64,000 nt of DNA from Rhodoplanes azumiensis. GTDB lineage: Bacteria > Pseudomonadota > Alphaproteobacteria > Rhizobiales > Xanthobacteraceae. Within the stretch, counting starts at the first letter, position 1, and the number at the start of each line of letters is the position of its first letter. The translations under genes were made by a program, and so were the position numbers. The stretch is taken from NCBI RefSeq assembly GCF_042682915.1, contig NZ_JBHUIW010000020.1, positions 56,894 through 120,893 on the forward strand, in the 5' to 3' direction. A model generated the notes under the pieces. That model was not told where the DNA came from. It did not search any database and was given only the letters and a program-made list of their open reading frames with translations. Below, piece after piece: positions 49,908 through 57,739 of the stretch.

Positions 49908-51578
49908 ATGCGCATGGTCGATCGATCCGGATACGAATTGTTGACGAACCCGATCCTCAACAAGGGGACGGCGTTCACGGAGCACGAGCGCGACGTGTTC
50001 GAGCTGCACGGCCTCCTGCCGCCGCATGTCGCCAGCCTCGACCAGCAGGTCCAGCGCCGCATCACGGCGTTCCGCGAGCTGCCCGACGATCTCGCCCGCT
50101 ACGTCTTCCTGCGCGGCCTGCAGGACATCAACGAGACGCTGCACTACGCGCTGCTGACCCGGCATCTCGAGGAGATGCTGCCGATCGTCTACACGCCGAC
50201 CGTCGGGCTCGGCTGCCAGAAGTTCAGCCAGGTGTTCCGGCGGCCGCGCGGCCTCTTCCTCAGCCCGCCCTACAAGGATCAGATCGGAAAGATCCTCGGC
50301 CAGCGCCGCTTCGACAACGTCCAGGTCATCGTCGTCACGGACGGCGAGCGCATCCTCGGCCTCGGCGACCAGGGTGCCGGCGGCATGGGCATCCCGATCG
50401 GCAAGCTGTCGCTCTACACGGCGGCGGGCGGCATCGATCCGTCCCGCACGCTGCCGATCATGCTCGACGTCGGCACCGACAATCAGGCGCGCCGCGAGGA
50501 TCCGCTCTACATCGGCTGGCGTCATGAGCGTCTGCGCGGCCCCGACTACGACGACTTCGTCGAGGCCTTCGTCGACGCCGTGGCGAAGCGCTGGCCGCAC
50601 GTGCTGCTGCAGTTCGAGGATTTCGCCGGCCCGAATGCGGCGCGCCTGCTCGAGCGCTATCGCGACCGGCTCTGCACGTTCAACGACGACATCCAGGGCA
50701 CCGCGGCGGTCGTCTGCGGCGCGCTCTTGTCGGCCGTCCGGGCCGCCGGCCAGACTCTGAAGGAGCAGCGCATCGTGATGGCCGGCTCGGGGGGCGCCGG
50801 CTCCGGCATCGCCTCGCTGCTGGTCAAGGCGATGGTGCAGGACGGCCTGTCCGAGGACGAGGCGCGCCGGCGCTTCTATCTGCTCGGTAGCCGCGGCCTG
50901 CTGCTCGAGGGCAGCAACCGGCTGCAACCTTATCAGGTGCCGTTCGCCCACACGCGCGAGCACGTCGCCGGCTGGACCGTCGAGAGTCGCGAGGCGATCA
51001 GCCTCGAGGAGGTGGTCCGCCACGTGAAGCCGACCATGCTGATCGGCACCAGCGGCCAGACCGGGCTGTTCAGCGAGACGGTGGTGCGCGAGATGGCGAA
51101 GCACGTCGCGCGGCCCGTGGTGTTCCCGCTCTCCAATCCGACCTCGCAGAGCGAGGCGGTGCCGGCCGACGTGATGGCCTGGACCGAGGGCCGCGCCGTG
51201 ATCGGGACCGGCAGCCCGTTCGCGCCCGTACCGGTGAACGGCCGCACGGTGCACATCGATCAGGTCAACAACTCCTACATCTTCCCCGGCATGGGGCTCG
51301 GCATCGTGACGGCGCGGGCGCGCCGCGTCACCGACACGATGTTCCTGGCCGCGGCGCGGGCGCTCGCCGACCTGTCGCCGGCGCGCAGCGATCCGACCGG
51401 CACGTTGCTGCCGCCGGTGAGCGCGCTGCGGGAGGTGTCGGCGAAGGTCGGCGTCGCGGTCGCGCTGCAGGCCTACGAGGAGGGGCTGGCACCGGGCCTC
51501 GATCCGGCCCGGGCCGACGAGTTGGTGCGGGAGCAGATGTGGGAGCCGCGCTACGAGTCGTATCGGCGCGCCGGCTGA
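49908..51578 (+). CDS. maeA: NAD-type malic enzyme (MaeA/SfcA family)
   Basis: This 556-residue enzyme oxidatively decarboxylates malate to pyruvate. It is of the large (eukaryote-like) class: VYTPTVGLGCQKFSQVFRRP near residue 100 carries the catalytic Tyr, GLGDQGAGGMGIPIGKLSLY the catalytic Lys, TFNDDIQGTAAVVCGALLSA the metal-binding Asp residues, and MAGSGGAGSGIASLLVKAMV the NAD-binding loop. PLSNPTSQSEAVPADV and VNNSYIFPGMGLGIVTARA are standard. ATG 49908 has CAGGAGG upstream. It is a single gene with inverted-repeat hairpins after it. Confidence 0.94.
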   Translation: MRMVDRSGYELLTNPILNKGTAFTEHERDVFELHGLLPPHVASLDQQVQRRITAFRELPDDLARYVFLRGLQDINETLHYALLTRHLEEMLPIVYTPTVGLGCQKFSQVFRRPRGLFLSPPYKDQIGKILGQRRFDNVQVIVVTDGERILGLGDQGAGGMGIPIGKLSLYTAAGGIDPSRTLPIMLDVGTDNQARREDPLYIGWRHERLRGPDYDDFVEAFVDAVAKRWPHVLLQFEDFAGPNAARLLERYRDRLCTFNDDIQGTAAVVCGALLSAVRAAGQTLKEQRIVMAGSGGAGSGIASLLVKAMVQDGLSEDEARRRFYLLGSRGLLLEGSNRLQPYQVPFAHTREHVAGWTVESREAISLEEVVRHVKPTMLIGTSGQTGLFSETVVREMAKHVARPVVFPLSNPTSQSEAVPADVMAWTEGRAVIGTGSPFAPVPVNGRTVHIDQVNNSYIFPGMGLGIVTARARRVTDTMFLAAARALADLSPARSDPTGTLLPPVSALREVSAKVGVAVALQAYEEGLAPGLDPARADELVREQMWEPRYESYRRAG

Positions 51579-51622
51579 TCGCCGGGTCTGGGTATTGCCC
51601 ACACGGGCGCGCTCGCGCGGAA

Positions 51623-51680
51623 GCACCCGCGATCACGATCACGCCACGACGATCGCGGGTGCGCCGGCTTCTGCCGGCGC
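51623..51680. terminator. Double hairpin between convergent malic enzyme gene and a small minus-strand gene
   Basis: GCACCCGCGATC (51623-51634) pairs with GATCGCGGGTGC (51651-51662), and GCGCCGGC (51661-51668) with GCCGGCGC (51673-51680) around TTCT. Neither has a T-run, but their place between convergent genes suits a bidirectional terminator. Confidence 0.45.
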
Positions 51681-51738
51681 GCCCGGCCCCGCGAAGGGCT
51701 TCGCGGATCGGACGACGACGCGGCGCGCCTGCGCCGCC

Positions 51739-52023
51739 TCACCGCTCGATGGTGAACTCCCAGTTCGCGAAGCCGTAGGTGTTCTCCTCGGACGGCGGGA
51801 ACACGCCGCTGGCGATATAGGCGCGCACCAGGCGCTCGATGATCACCTGCTCCTCGGGCGTCGGCCCTTCGACGATCTGGCTCGGCGAGCGATCCTCGGG
51901 CAGCTCGATCTCGGCCGCGACCTCGATGGCGACTCCGACGGCCGGATGCAGGCCGTGCCGCTCGATCCAGTCGCGGGAGATGTAGGCGACGTCGCGCAGA
52001 TAGTTCGGACGAAGATGTTCCAC
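51739..52023 (-). CDS. Small conserved-looking hypothetical protein
   Basis: This 94-residue acidic protein is not recognised. It reads VEHLRPNYLRDVAYISRDWI at the start and ends EENTYGFANWEFTIER. It shows clear protein-like composition (mixed helix, hydrophobic periodicity, IVEGPTPEEQVIIERLVRAY), unlike shadow frames. The GTG at complement of 52021-52023 has GGAG 8 bases upstream on this strand; the longer frame to 52119 lacks one. No neighbours suggest a role. Confidence 0.65.
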   Translation of the reverse strand: MEHLRPNYLRDVAYISRDWIERHGLHPAVGVAIEVAAEIELPEDRSPSQIVEGPTPEEQVIIERLVRAYIASGVFPPSEENTYGFANWEFTIER

Positions 52024-52438
52024 GTGTTGTGCTCCATCGGCATGCGGTGCGGTCGTGGATCTCGTCGACCCCGATCGAACCGGTCGGATCACCGCATCGC
52101 GGCGCCCGCCCTCTGACACGAAAGGCGCCGTGCCGAGCCGAACAACTCCGGCCTACGGCACGGAAGCGGCGATGCCGTGAGGCGATGCCGCTCTCTCGCG
52201 GCCGTCGCGTCGCGCACCACCGTCGCAGGGGTCCGGCTTCTTGCCCTGCTGGTCCGTCGGTCCGCGCCGTCTCGTGTCGCAATGCAACAGCCGATACGAC
52301 GGCCGTGCCCTGCTCGACTGCGGCTCGGGCGATCCGCATCCGGACCGCGCTCGCCCTCGGCACCGATCGTCCCGCGGTCCTCTCGACCGCACAGGCGTCG
52401 CGGCTCTGCCGCAGCGCATGGTCACGTTTCGTCTGCAC

Positions 52439-52469
52439 AAAAAAATCGCAGACACGACAGCATCTGCGA
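52439..52469 (-). terminator. Minus-strand intrinsic terminator without an upstream gene
   Basis: On the minus strand TCGCAGA (from 52469) pairs perfectly with TCTGCGA (to 52446) across a 10-base loop and is followed by seven T (52445-52439). The sequence read toward it, up to 53097, has no minus-strand gene. Confidence 0.75.
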
Positions 52470-52731
52470 GTGTCGAGATACAGGAAACACGTATCTCACG
52501 GTATCCGGGAGACCACCGAGGCCGATCAACACATGATTGTCACGGTCTGCGTGACGGATCTTCTCACGTCGACGCGCGCGTTCCGCCGACGCATCACGGT
52601 CGGACCGGCACGGTGCGTGCCGCAGCCGGATCGGCGCGGTGTAACGAGATGTTCATCATCGCTCCGACGAGGCGCGGCGTGATTCTGCTTCGAAATCTCC
52701 GGCGCGTCAGAATCTCGCGCCGCGCCTGTTC

Positions 52732-52760
52732 TTGACCGCTCCGGGGCGTTCGTCTATGCA
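52732..52760 (+). promoter_or_regulatory. Candidate sigma70-type promoter for the amidohydrolase operon
   Basis: TTGACC (52732-52737), a 17-base spacer and TATGCA (52755-52760) give a near-consensus pair. Transcription would start near 52767, leaving a 330-base leader before ATG 53098 that contains the tandem repeats. Confidence 0.5.
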
Positions 52761-52945
52761 ACGCGAACGTCGGTAGAAGCGGTCAGCCGAACATTGTAAC
52801 ACTTGCGCCACCCGCGCGCGAGTGCCGGTTCGGTCGGAGATTGCTGACAGACACGTGAAGTTCGCACTGCTCGTTCGCACTGCCGAATTTCGCTCTCGTC
52901 GCAACTCGTCTCGACCGGACGCTCACCGTGCCGTCCACCCGGTTT

Positions 52946-52990
52946 CGTGATCTTCGCGTGCGTGATTTTCGCGTACGTGAATGTCGTGCA
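52946..52990. repeat. Three 15-base tandem direct repeats
   Basis: CGTGATCTTCGCGTG, CGTGATTTTCGCGTA and the diverged CGTGAATGTCGTGCA follow one another without gaps, about 110 bases before the first amidohydrolase gene. They may be operator repeats or RNA elements. Confidence 0.6.
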
Positions 52991-53097
52991 AGTCGTCCGC
53001 GCCGGTCGTGCATCCGCACGGCCGGTGGCGGCGTGGCCTCGACACGGTCCGCGTTCCGTCCCGCCTGCGACCCCTGCGATCCGCAAGGAGTGATCTG

Positions 53098-54021
53098 ATG
53101 ATCATCGATATCAGCTGCTACCCGACGAACCTCGTCGACCTCGCCTGGCGGCACGACGGCGAGCCGTTCACGGGCGAGCGTCTGCTGAAGATGATGGACG
53201 GCCCCTACTGGGTGAACGGCAAGCCGCGCCGCGTCGACAAGGCCTTCATCCAGCCGCCCCAGGGCAACACGCTCTACACCGACGGTGTGCTCGAGAAGGC
53301 CGGCCGCGACGGCATCGACGAGTACATGGCCTACACGCTCGAGCTGGTGCGCAAGTATCCGGATCGGTTCATCGGCTGCTTCGTCTACAATCCGCGCTAC
53401 GGCGTGAAGAACGGCGTCGAGGCGATCGAGCGTTACGTCAAGCAGCACGGCTTCAAGATGGTGCAGTTCCAGGCGAACATGCACTGCTATCGCCCCGACC
53501 GCGCCATGGACTGGCTCCAGCCCGCGATGGAGAAGTGCGCCGAGCTCGGCGTGTTGGTGAAGCTCCACACCGGTGACGGCCCCTACTCGATCCCCAACGA
53601 GTGGACGCCGATCATGTACAAGTACAAGACCGTCAACTTCATCATGGCGCATTTCGGCGTGCAGACCGGCGGCGTCTACTGCTTCGAGCCGTTCCAGCTC
53701 GCCATGGACAACCCGAACGTCTTCTGCGAGTCCGGCTGGTGCCTGCAGTCGCGCATCGTCGAGTTCTCCAAGGATCTGCCCAAGAACAAGATCCTGTTCG
53801 GCACCGACACGCCGCCGAACGAGCCCGGCATGTGGCTGCGCCACCTCGAGGTGCTGTGCACCGAGCCGCCGCAGGGCCTCAACCTCGACGAGGACACGCT
53901 CGAGGACTACTTCGGCAACAACGTCGCCCGGATGATCGGGCTCGAGCCGACCGCTCCGCCGAAGAGCCGCGAGGAGGCCGAGGCCTACCTCGCCGCCTGC
54001 AAGCAGCGCGAAGCGGCCTGA
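53098..54021 (+). CDS. Amidohydrolase-2 family protein with lost HxH metal motif
   Basis: This 307-residue TIM-barrel protein belongs to the ACMSD-like amidohydrolase/decarboxylase family. Its start is MIIDISCYPTNLVDLAWRHD, where the family (and its tandem partner at 54042) has DTHLHPTN: both metal-binding His residues are replaced. Later marks remain: VKLHTGDGPYSIP, NFIMAHFGVQTGG and LFGTDTPPNEPGMW. It may be inactive, regulatory, or use another chemistry. AAGGAG (53085-53090) lies 7 bases before ATG. It shares the GERLLKMMDGPY block with its neighbour and probably forms a complex with it. Confidence 0.88.
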   Translation: MIIDISCYPTNLVDLAWRHDGEPFTGERLLKMMDGPYWVNGKPRRVDKAFIQPPQGNTLYTDGVLEKAGRDGIDEYMAYTLELVRKYPDRFIGCFVYNPRYGVKNGVEAIERYVKQHGFKMVQFQANMHCYRPDRAMDWLQPAMEKCAELGVLVKLHTGDGPYSIPNEWTPIMYKYKTVNFIMAHFGVQTGGVYCFEPFQLAMDNPNVFCESGWCLQSRIVEFSKDLPKNKILFGTDTPPNEPGMWLRHLEVLCTEPPQGLNLDEDTLEDYFGNNVARMIGLEPTAPPKSREEAEAYLAACKQREAA

Positions 54022-54041
54022 CGCATTTCGGAGAGAGCCCG

Positions 54042-54977
54042 ATGATCATCGACACCCACCTGCATCCCACCAATCTGGTCGACGAGGCGTGGCGCCACAC
54101 CGGCACGCCCTTCACGGGCGAGCGCCTGCTGAAGATGATGGACGGCCCCTACATGATCAACGGCAAGCCGCGCCGGATCGACATGGGCTTCATCCAGCCG
54201 CCGCCCGGCAACACCGGCTACCGCGACGGCAACCGCATGGGTCGCGAGGGCATCCGCGACTACATGAGCTACATCGCGGAGCTGTGCCAGAAGTATCCGG
54301 ACCGCTTCATCGGCAACTTCACGTTCAACCCGCGCTGGGGCCCGGAGAACGGCGCCGCCGAGCTCGAGTTCCACGTGAAGGAGTACGGCTTCAAGATGCT
54401 GAAGCTGCACGCCAACATGCACGGCTACCGGCCCGACCGCGCGCTCGACTGGCTGCGGCCCGCGATGAAGAAGTGCGCCGAGCTCGGCGTCGTCGTGCTG
54501 ATCCACACGGGTGACGGCCCGTACACGATCCCGACCATGTTCTATCCGGTGATCCGCGAGTTCCCGATGGTGAACTTCATCATCGGTCACTTCGGCATCC
54601 AGACCGGCGGCAACTACTCGTTCGAGGCGTTCTGGATGGCGATGGACACGCCGAACGTCGTCTGCGAGTCGGGCTGGTGCTTCCAGTCGCGCATCGTCGA
54701 GTTCGCCCGCGAGCTGCCGCGCCACAAGATCGTGTTCGGCACCGACTCGCCGCCCAACGAGCCCGGCATGTGGCTGCGCGAGCTCGAGGTGCTGTGCTCG
54801 CCGCCGCCCCACGGGATGAATCTCGACGAGGACGGCCTCGAGGACTACATGGGCAACAACATCGCCCGTATCTGCGGCATTCCGACGACGCTGCCGCCGC
54901 GCACCCAGGAGGAAGCGCTGGCCCGTCTGAAGGACACCTACGCCATGGTCGAGCCGCGTCCCACGGTTCCGGCCTGA
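54042..54977 (+). CDS. Amidohydrolase-2 family protein (ACMSD-like decarboxylase/hydrolase)
   Basis: This 311-residue TIM-barrel protein has the intact metal set: MIIDTHLHPTNLVDEAWRHT (HxH), VVLIHTGDGPYTIP (His), IIGHFGIQTGGNYS (His) and FGTDSPPNEPGMWL (Asp). The family includes decarboxylases and hydrolases of aromatic or heterocyclic acids. It lies 20 bases after its degenerate paralogue and 68 bases before the FAD subunit of a molybdenum hydroxylase, so the four genes form one catabolic unit. The substrate is unknown; an N-heteroaromatic acid is plausible. Confidence 0.9.
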   Translation: MIIDTHLHPTNLVDEAWRHTGTPFTGERLLKMMDGPYMINGKPRRIDMGFIQPPPGNTGYRDGNRMGREGIRDYMSYIAELCQKYPDRFIGNFTFNPRWGPENGAAELEFHVKEYGFKMLKLHANMHGYRPDRALDWLRPAMKKCAELGVVVLIHTGDGPYTIPTMFYPVIREFPMVNFIIGHFGIQTGGNYSFEAFWMAMDTPNVVCESGWCFQSRIVEFARELPRHKIVFGTDSPPNEPGMWLRELEVLCSPPPHGMNLDEDGLEDYMGNNIARICGIPTTLPPRTQEEALARLKDTYAMVEPRPTVPA

Positions 54978-55045
54978 TCATTTCGCTCGATGCGGCGGAC
55001 GAGGAGACAGCCTCGCCCGCCGCTCCTCCGTCCGGCGCGGCTTCC

Positions 55046-55921
55046 ATGCATCCGTTTGCTTATCATCGACCGAAGAGCCTCGACGAGACGATCGCGCTGT
55101 TGTCGCGGCACGGCGGTGCCGCCGACCTGATGGCGGGCGGCACCGATCTCCTGGTCGAGATCAAGGAGAGCATCCGCCGGCCGGCCGTCGTCGTCGACAT
55201 CAAGGCGCTGCCGGGCCTCGGCGATCTGGTCTGCGACGCGACGCAGGGGCTGCGCATCGGCGCGCTCGTGACGGTGCGCGCGATCGAGACCTCGCCCGCG
55301 GTGCAACGGCTCTATCCGGCGCTCGCGCAGGCGGCCCGCGAGATCGGCTCCATCCAGATCAGGAACCGGGCGACCGTCGTCGGCAATGTCTGCCGCGCCT
55401 CGCCGTCGGCCGACACGCTGCCGCCACTGATCGCTTGCGGCGCGACGATCGAGATGGTCGGGCCGGCGGGACCGCGCCGCCTGCCGCTCGACGAGTTCTT
55501 CACCGGTCCGGGCAAGACCGCGCTCGGACCGAGCGAGATCGTCACCGCTCTCGTGCTGCCGCCGCCGGCGATCGCGAGCGGCGCCGACTACATCAAGCAC
55601 GGCCGGCGCCGCGCCATGGAGCTCGCGACCGTCGGGGTCGCGGTGTTGCTGCGCCGCGACGGCAGGGTCTGCCGCGACCTGCGCATCGTGCTCGGTGCCG
55701 TCGCGCCGACGCCGATCCGGGCGCGCGCCGCCGAGGCGGTGCTGGAGGGGGTGGCGCCCGACGAGGCGACGATCGCGTCGGCCGGCCGTATGGCGCGTGA
55801 CGAGTCGCGGCCGATCAGCAACGTGCGGGCGAGCGCCGACTATCGCCGTGCCATGGTCGAGGTGCTGACGCGCCGCGCCGTGGCGACGGCGTGGGCGCGG
55901 GCCTGCGAGGAGACCCGGTGA
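55046..55921 (+). CDS. Molybdenum hydroxylase FAD-binding subunit (CoxM/XdhB family)
   Basis: This 291-residue subunit passes electrons to FAD. MHPFAYHRPKSLDETIALLS opens the domain. AADLMAGGTDLLVEIKESIR is the first FAD loop, RIGALVTVRAIE follows, and REIGSIQIRNRATVVGNVCR then SADTLPPLIACGA the second. The C-terminal domain has NVRASADYRRAMVEVLTRRA. The start ATG 55046 is the first that gives the family N-terminus. Its stop overlaps the next start (TGATG at 55919). Three neighbouring genes complete the enzyme. Confidence 0.92.
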   Translation: MHPFAYHRPKSLDETIALLSRHGGAADLMAGGTDLLVEIKESIRRPAVVVDIKALPGLGDLVCDATQGLRIGALVTVRAIETSPAVQRLYPALAQAAREIGSIQIRNRATVVGNVCRASPSADTLPPLIACGATIEMVGPAGPRRLPLDEFFTGPGKTALGPSEIVTALVLPPPAIASGADYIKHGRRRAMELATVGVAVLLRRDGRVCRDLRIVLGAVAPTPIRARAAEAVLEGVAPDEATIASAGRMARDESRPISNVRASADYRRAMVEVLTRRAVATAWARACEETR

Positions 55922-56442
55922 TGACCATGGCGACCACGGCCGGCCCGAGCGTTCCGATCAGCGTCACGATCACCATCAACGGCGAGGCGCGCGATCTCGC
56001 GGTTTCGCCGTCCCGCACCCTGCTCGACGTGCTGCGCAACGAGGCCGGCCTCACCGGCACCAAGAAGGGCTGCGACGTCGGCGACTGCGGCGCCTGCACG
56101 GTGCTGCTCGACGACGTGCCGGTGAACTCCTGTCTGGTGCTGGCCGTCGAGGCCGACGGTCGCAGCGTCACGACCATCGAGGGGATCGCCCCGGATCCGG
56201 ACCGGCTGCACCCGCTGCAGGAGAACTTCATGGCGCTCGGCGCCTCGCAATGCGGCTTCTGCACGCCCGGCATCATCGTGATGGCCAAGGCGCTGCTCGA
56301 CAGGAATCCGAACCCGACCGAGGAGGAGATCCGCTTCGGCCTCGCCGGGAACATCTGCCGTTGCACCGGCTACACCAAGATCGTCGAGGCCATCCAGGTG
56401 ACGGCGCGGCAGATGGCCGCGGGCGGTCCGGCCGGCGCCTGA
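55921..56442 (+). CDS. Molybdenum hydroxylase 2Fe-2S subunit (CoxS/XdhC family)
   Basis: This 173-residue subunit has two [2Fe-2S] clusters. The plant-type cluster is in KKGCDVGDCGACTVLLDDVP then NSC, the second in QCGFCTPGIIVMAKALLDRN with GNICRCTGYTKIVEAIQVTA. Both motifs are complete. ATG 55921 overlaps the previous stop; an ATG at 55927 is an alternative. The Mo-cofactor subunit is not next but 1.3 kb further on (57740), after an ABC binding-protein gene. Confidence 0.94.
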   Translation: MTMATTAGPSVPISVTITINGEARDLAVSPSRTLLDVLRNEAGLTGTKKGCDVGDCGACTVLLDDVPVNSCLVLAVEADGRSVTTIEGIAPDPDRLHPLQENFMALGASQCGFCTPGIIVMAKALLDRNPNPTEEEIRFGLAGNICRCTGYTKIVEAIQVTARQMAAGGPAGA

Positions 56443-56564
56443 ATAACATGCAAGCCGGCGCCGGCGTTGCCGCGGAGCGCGGCACGCCGCGGCGCCGAAG
56501 CGCGAACGACACGGCGGGCCGCGGCCCGTGCCATGGCATGTGGTTTGCCTGCAAAGGCGGCAGT

Positions 56565-56582
56565 GGATCCCCGTCGGGATCC
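56565..56582 (+). other. Hairpin before the ABC binding-protein gene
   Basis: GGATCCC (56565-56571) pairs with GGGATCC (56576-56582) around CGTC, just before the ribosome site GGGAGC of ATG 56598. It may shield translation or stabilise a processed mRNA end. Confidence 0.45.
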
Positions 56583-56597
56583 CCGGGAGCGTCAAAC

Positions 56598-57611
56598 ATG
56601 ATCAGATCAGTTCTTGCCGGAACCCTCGCCTCGCTGGTCGCCGCCGTCGCGGCGGTGCCGGCGCTCGCCGACACCGACATCAAGTTCGCCCTCGACTGGA
56701 AGTTCGAGGGCCCGACGGCGCCGTATTTCGTCGCCATCGACAAGGGATATTACAAGGCGGAGGGCCTCAACGTGTCGATCGACACCGGCGCCGGCTCGGT
56801 GTCGGGCATTCCGCGCGTCGCGGTCGGCACCCACCAGCTCGGCTTCTTCGACCTCAACTCCGTCGTCCGTTTCCGCGACCAGAATCCCGACAAGGACGTC
56901 AAGGTCGTGATGATGCTTTACGACCGTCCGCCCTTCGCGATCGGCACGCTGAAGAAGACCGGCATCGCCAAGCCGAAAGACCTCGAGGGCCGTGTGCTCG
57001 GCGCGCCGGCCGCCGACGGCGCCTTCGCGCAGTGGAAGGCCTTCGTCCAGGCCAACGGCATCGACGAGTCGAAGGTGAAGATCGAGAACGTCGGCTTCCC
57101 GGTGCGCGAGCCGATGCTCGCCGACGGCAAGGTCGACGCCATCACGGGCTTCACCTTCTCGATGCACTTCAACCTGCTGCAGAAGGGCATCCCGGCCGAC
57201 CAGATCCAGATGCTGGTGATGTCGGACCACGGCCTGTCGCTCTACGGCAACGGCATCATCGTCAATCCGGACTTCCTCAAGAACAATCCGGAGGCCGTGA
57301 AGGGCTTCCTGCGCGCCACCATCAAGGGCCTTCAGGACACCGTCAAGGATCCGGCGACCGCCGTGAAGTCGGTGATGAAGCGTTACGAGACCGGCGACGA
57401 GAAGACCGAGCGCGAGCGGCTCGAGCTGGTGCTGCGCGAGCACGTCGTCACCCCGTGGGTGAAGCAGAACGGCGTCGGCGACGTCGATCCGGCCCGTCTC
57501 GCCAAGTCGGTCGAGCAGATCGGCGTCACCTACGAGTACAAGAACAAGCCCTTCGCGATCGACGTGTTCACCAACAAGTACCTGCCGCCGGCGGCGGACC
57601 GCAAGCTGTGA
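56598..57611 (+). CDS. ABC transporter substrate-binding protein, NMT1/THI5-like
   Basis: This 337-residue periplasmic protein has a signal peptide MIRSVLAGTLASLVAAVAAV ending PALAD. IKFALDWKFEGPTAPYFVAI and KGYYKAEGLNVSID follow, close in pattern to the binding protein at 10575. MLYDRPPFAIGTLKKTGIA is also shared. No ATPase or permease gene adjoins it, so it must use a distant ABC system. It sits between the 2Fe-2S and Mo subunits of the hydroxylase, which suggests that it brings in that enzyme's substrate. Confidence 0.93.
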   Translation: MIRSVLAGTLASLVAAVAAVPALADTDIKFALDWKFEGPTAPYFVAIDKGYYKAEGLNVSIDTGAGSVSGIPRVAVGTHQLGFFDLNSVVRFRDQNPDKDVKVVMMLYDRPPFAIGTLKKTGIAKPKDLEGRVLGAPAADGAFAQWKAFVQANGIDESKVKIENVGFPVREPMLADGKVDAITGFTFSMHFNLLQKGIPADQIQMLVMSDHGLSLYGNGIIVNPDFLKNNPEAVKGFLRATIKGLQDTVKDPATAVKSVMKRYETGDEKTERERLELVLREHVVTPWVKQNGVGDVDPARLAKSVEQIGVTYEYKNKPFAIDVFTNKYLPPAADRKL

Positions 57612-57637
57612 ACAACGGCGGCCGCATCCTCTGACGC

Positions 57638-57720
57638 GTCATGCCCGGGCTCGTCCCGGGCATCCACGTGTTCGAGGCTCGGCGAGACGTGGATGGCCGG
57701 GACGAGCCCGGCCATGACAC
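57638..57720. repeat. Palindromic intergenic repeat, family A copy 4
   Basis: CGTCATGCCCGGGCTCGTCC and CGTGGATGGCCGGGACGAG face one another; this is the best-preserved copy. It lies between the binding-protein gene and the Mo subunit gene; the open frame through it (starting MPGLVPGIHVFE) is an artefact of the repeat. Confidence 0.88.
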
Positions 57721-57739
57721 GCGGGAGATCGAGGCGACG

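Larger units (their letters stand above)
52439..52786 (-). ncRNA. Candidate small RNA ending at the orphan terminator
   Basis: The RNA would start near 52786, below the extended -10 TGTTACAAT (complement of 52793-52801), and end at the terminator 52439. No -35 match is seen and no known RNA family is recognised. The call rests on the terminator, the extended -10 and absence of a protein gene. Confidence 0.35.
52024..53097. other. Long intergenic region: minus-strand terminator, promoter and tandem repeats
   Basis: No protein gene is convincing in this 1.07 kb. It holds a clear minus-strand intrinsic terminator (52439-52469), a possible minus-strand extended -10 (52793-52801), a plus-strand promoter-like pair (52732-52760) and three 15-base tandem repeats (52946-52990). 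Confidence 0.6.

Noticed and set aside
52029..52735. Plus-strand frames in the 52-53 kb gap
   Set aside because: Arg/Ser-rich with no ribosome site, and they cross the intergenic terminator region.
57641..57739. N-terminal extension MPGLVPGIHVFE of the Mo subunit
   Set aside because: Translation of the family A repeat; the same peptide appears at other copies. The family start is at 57740.
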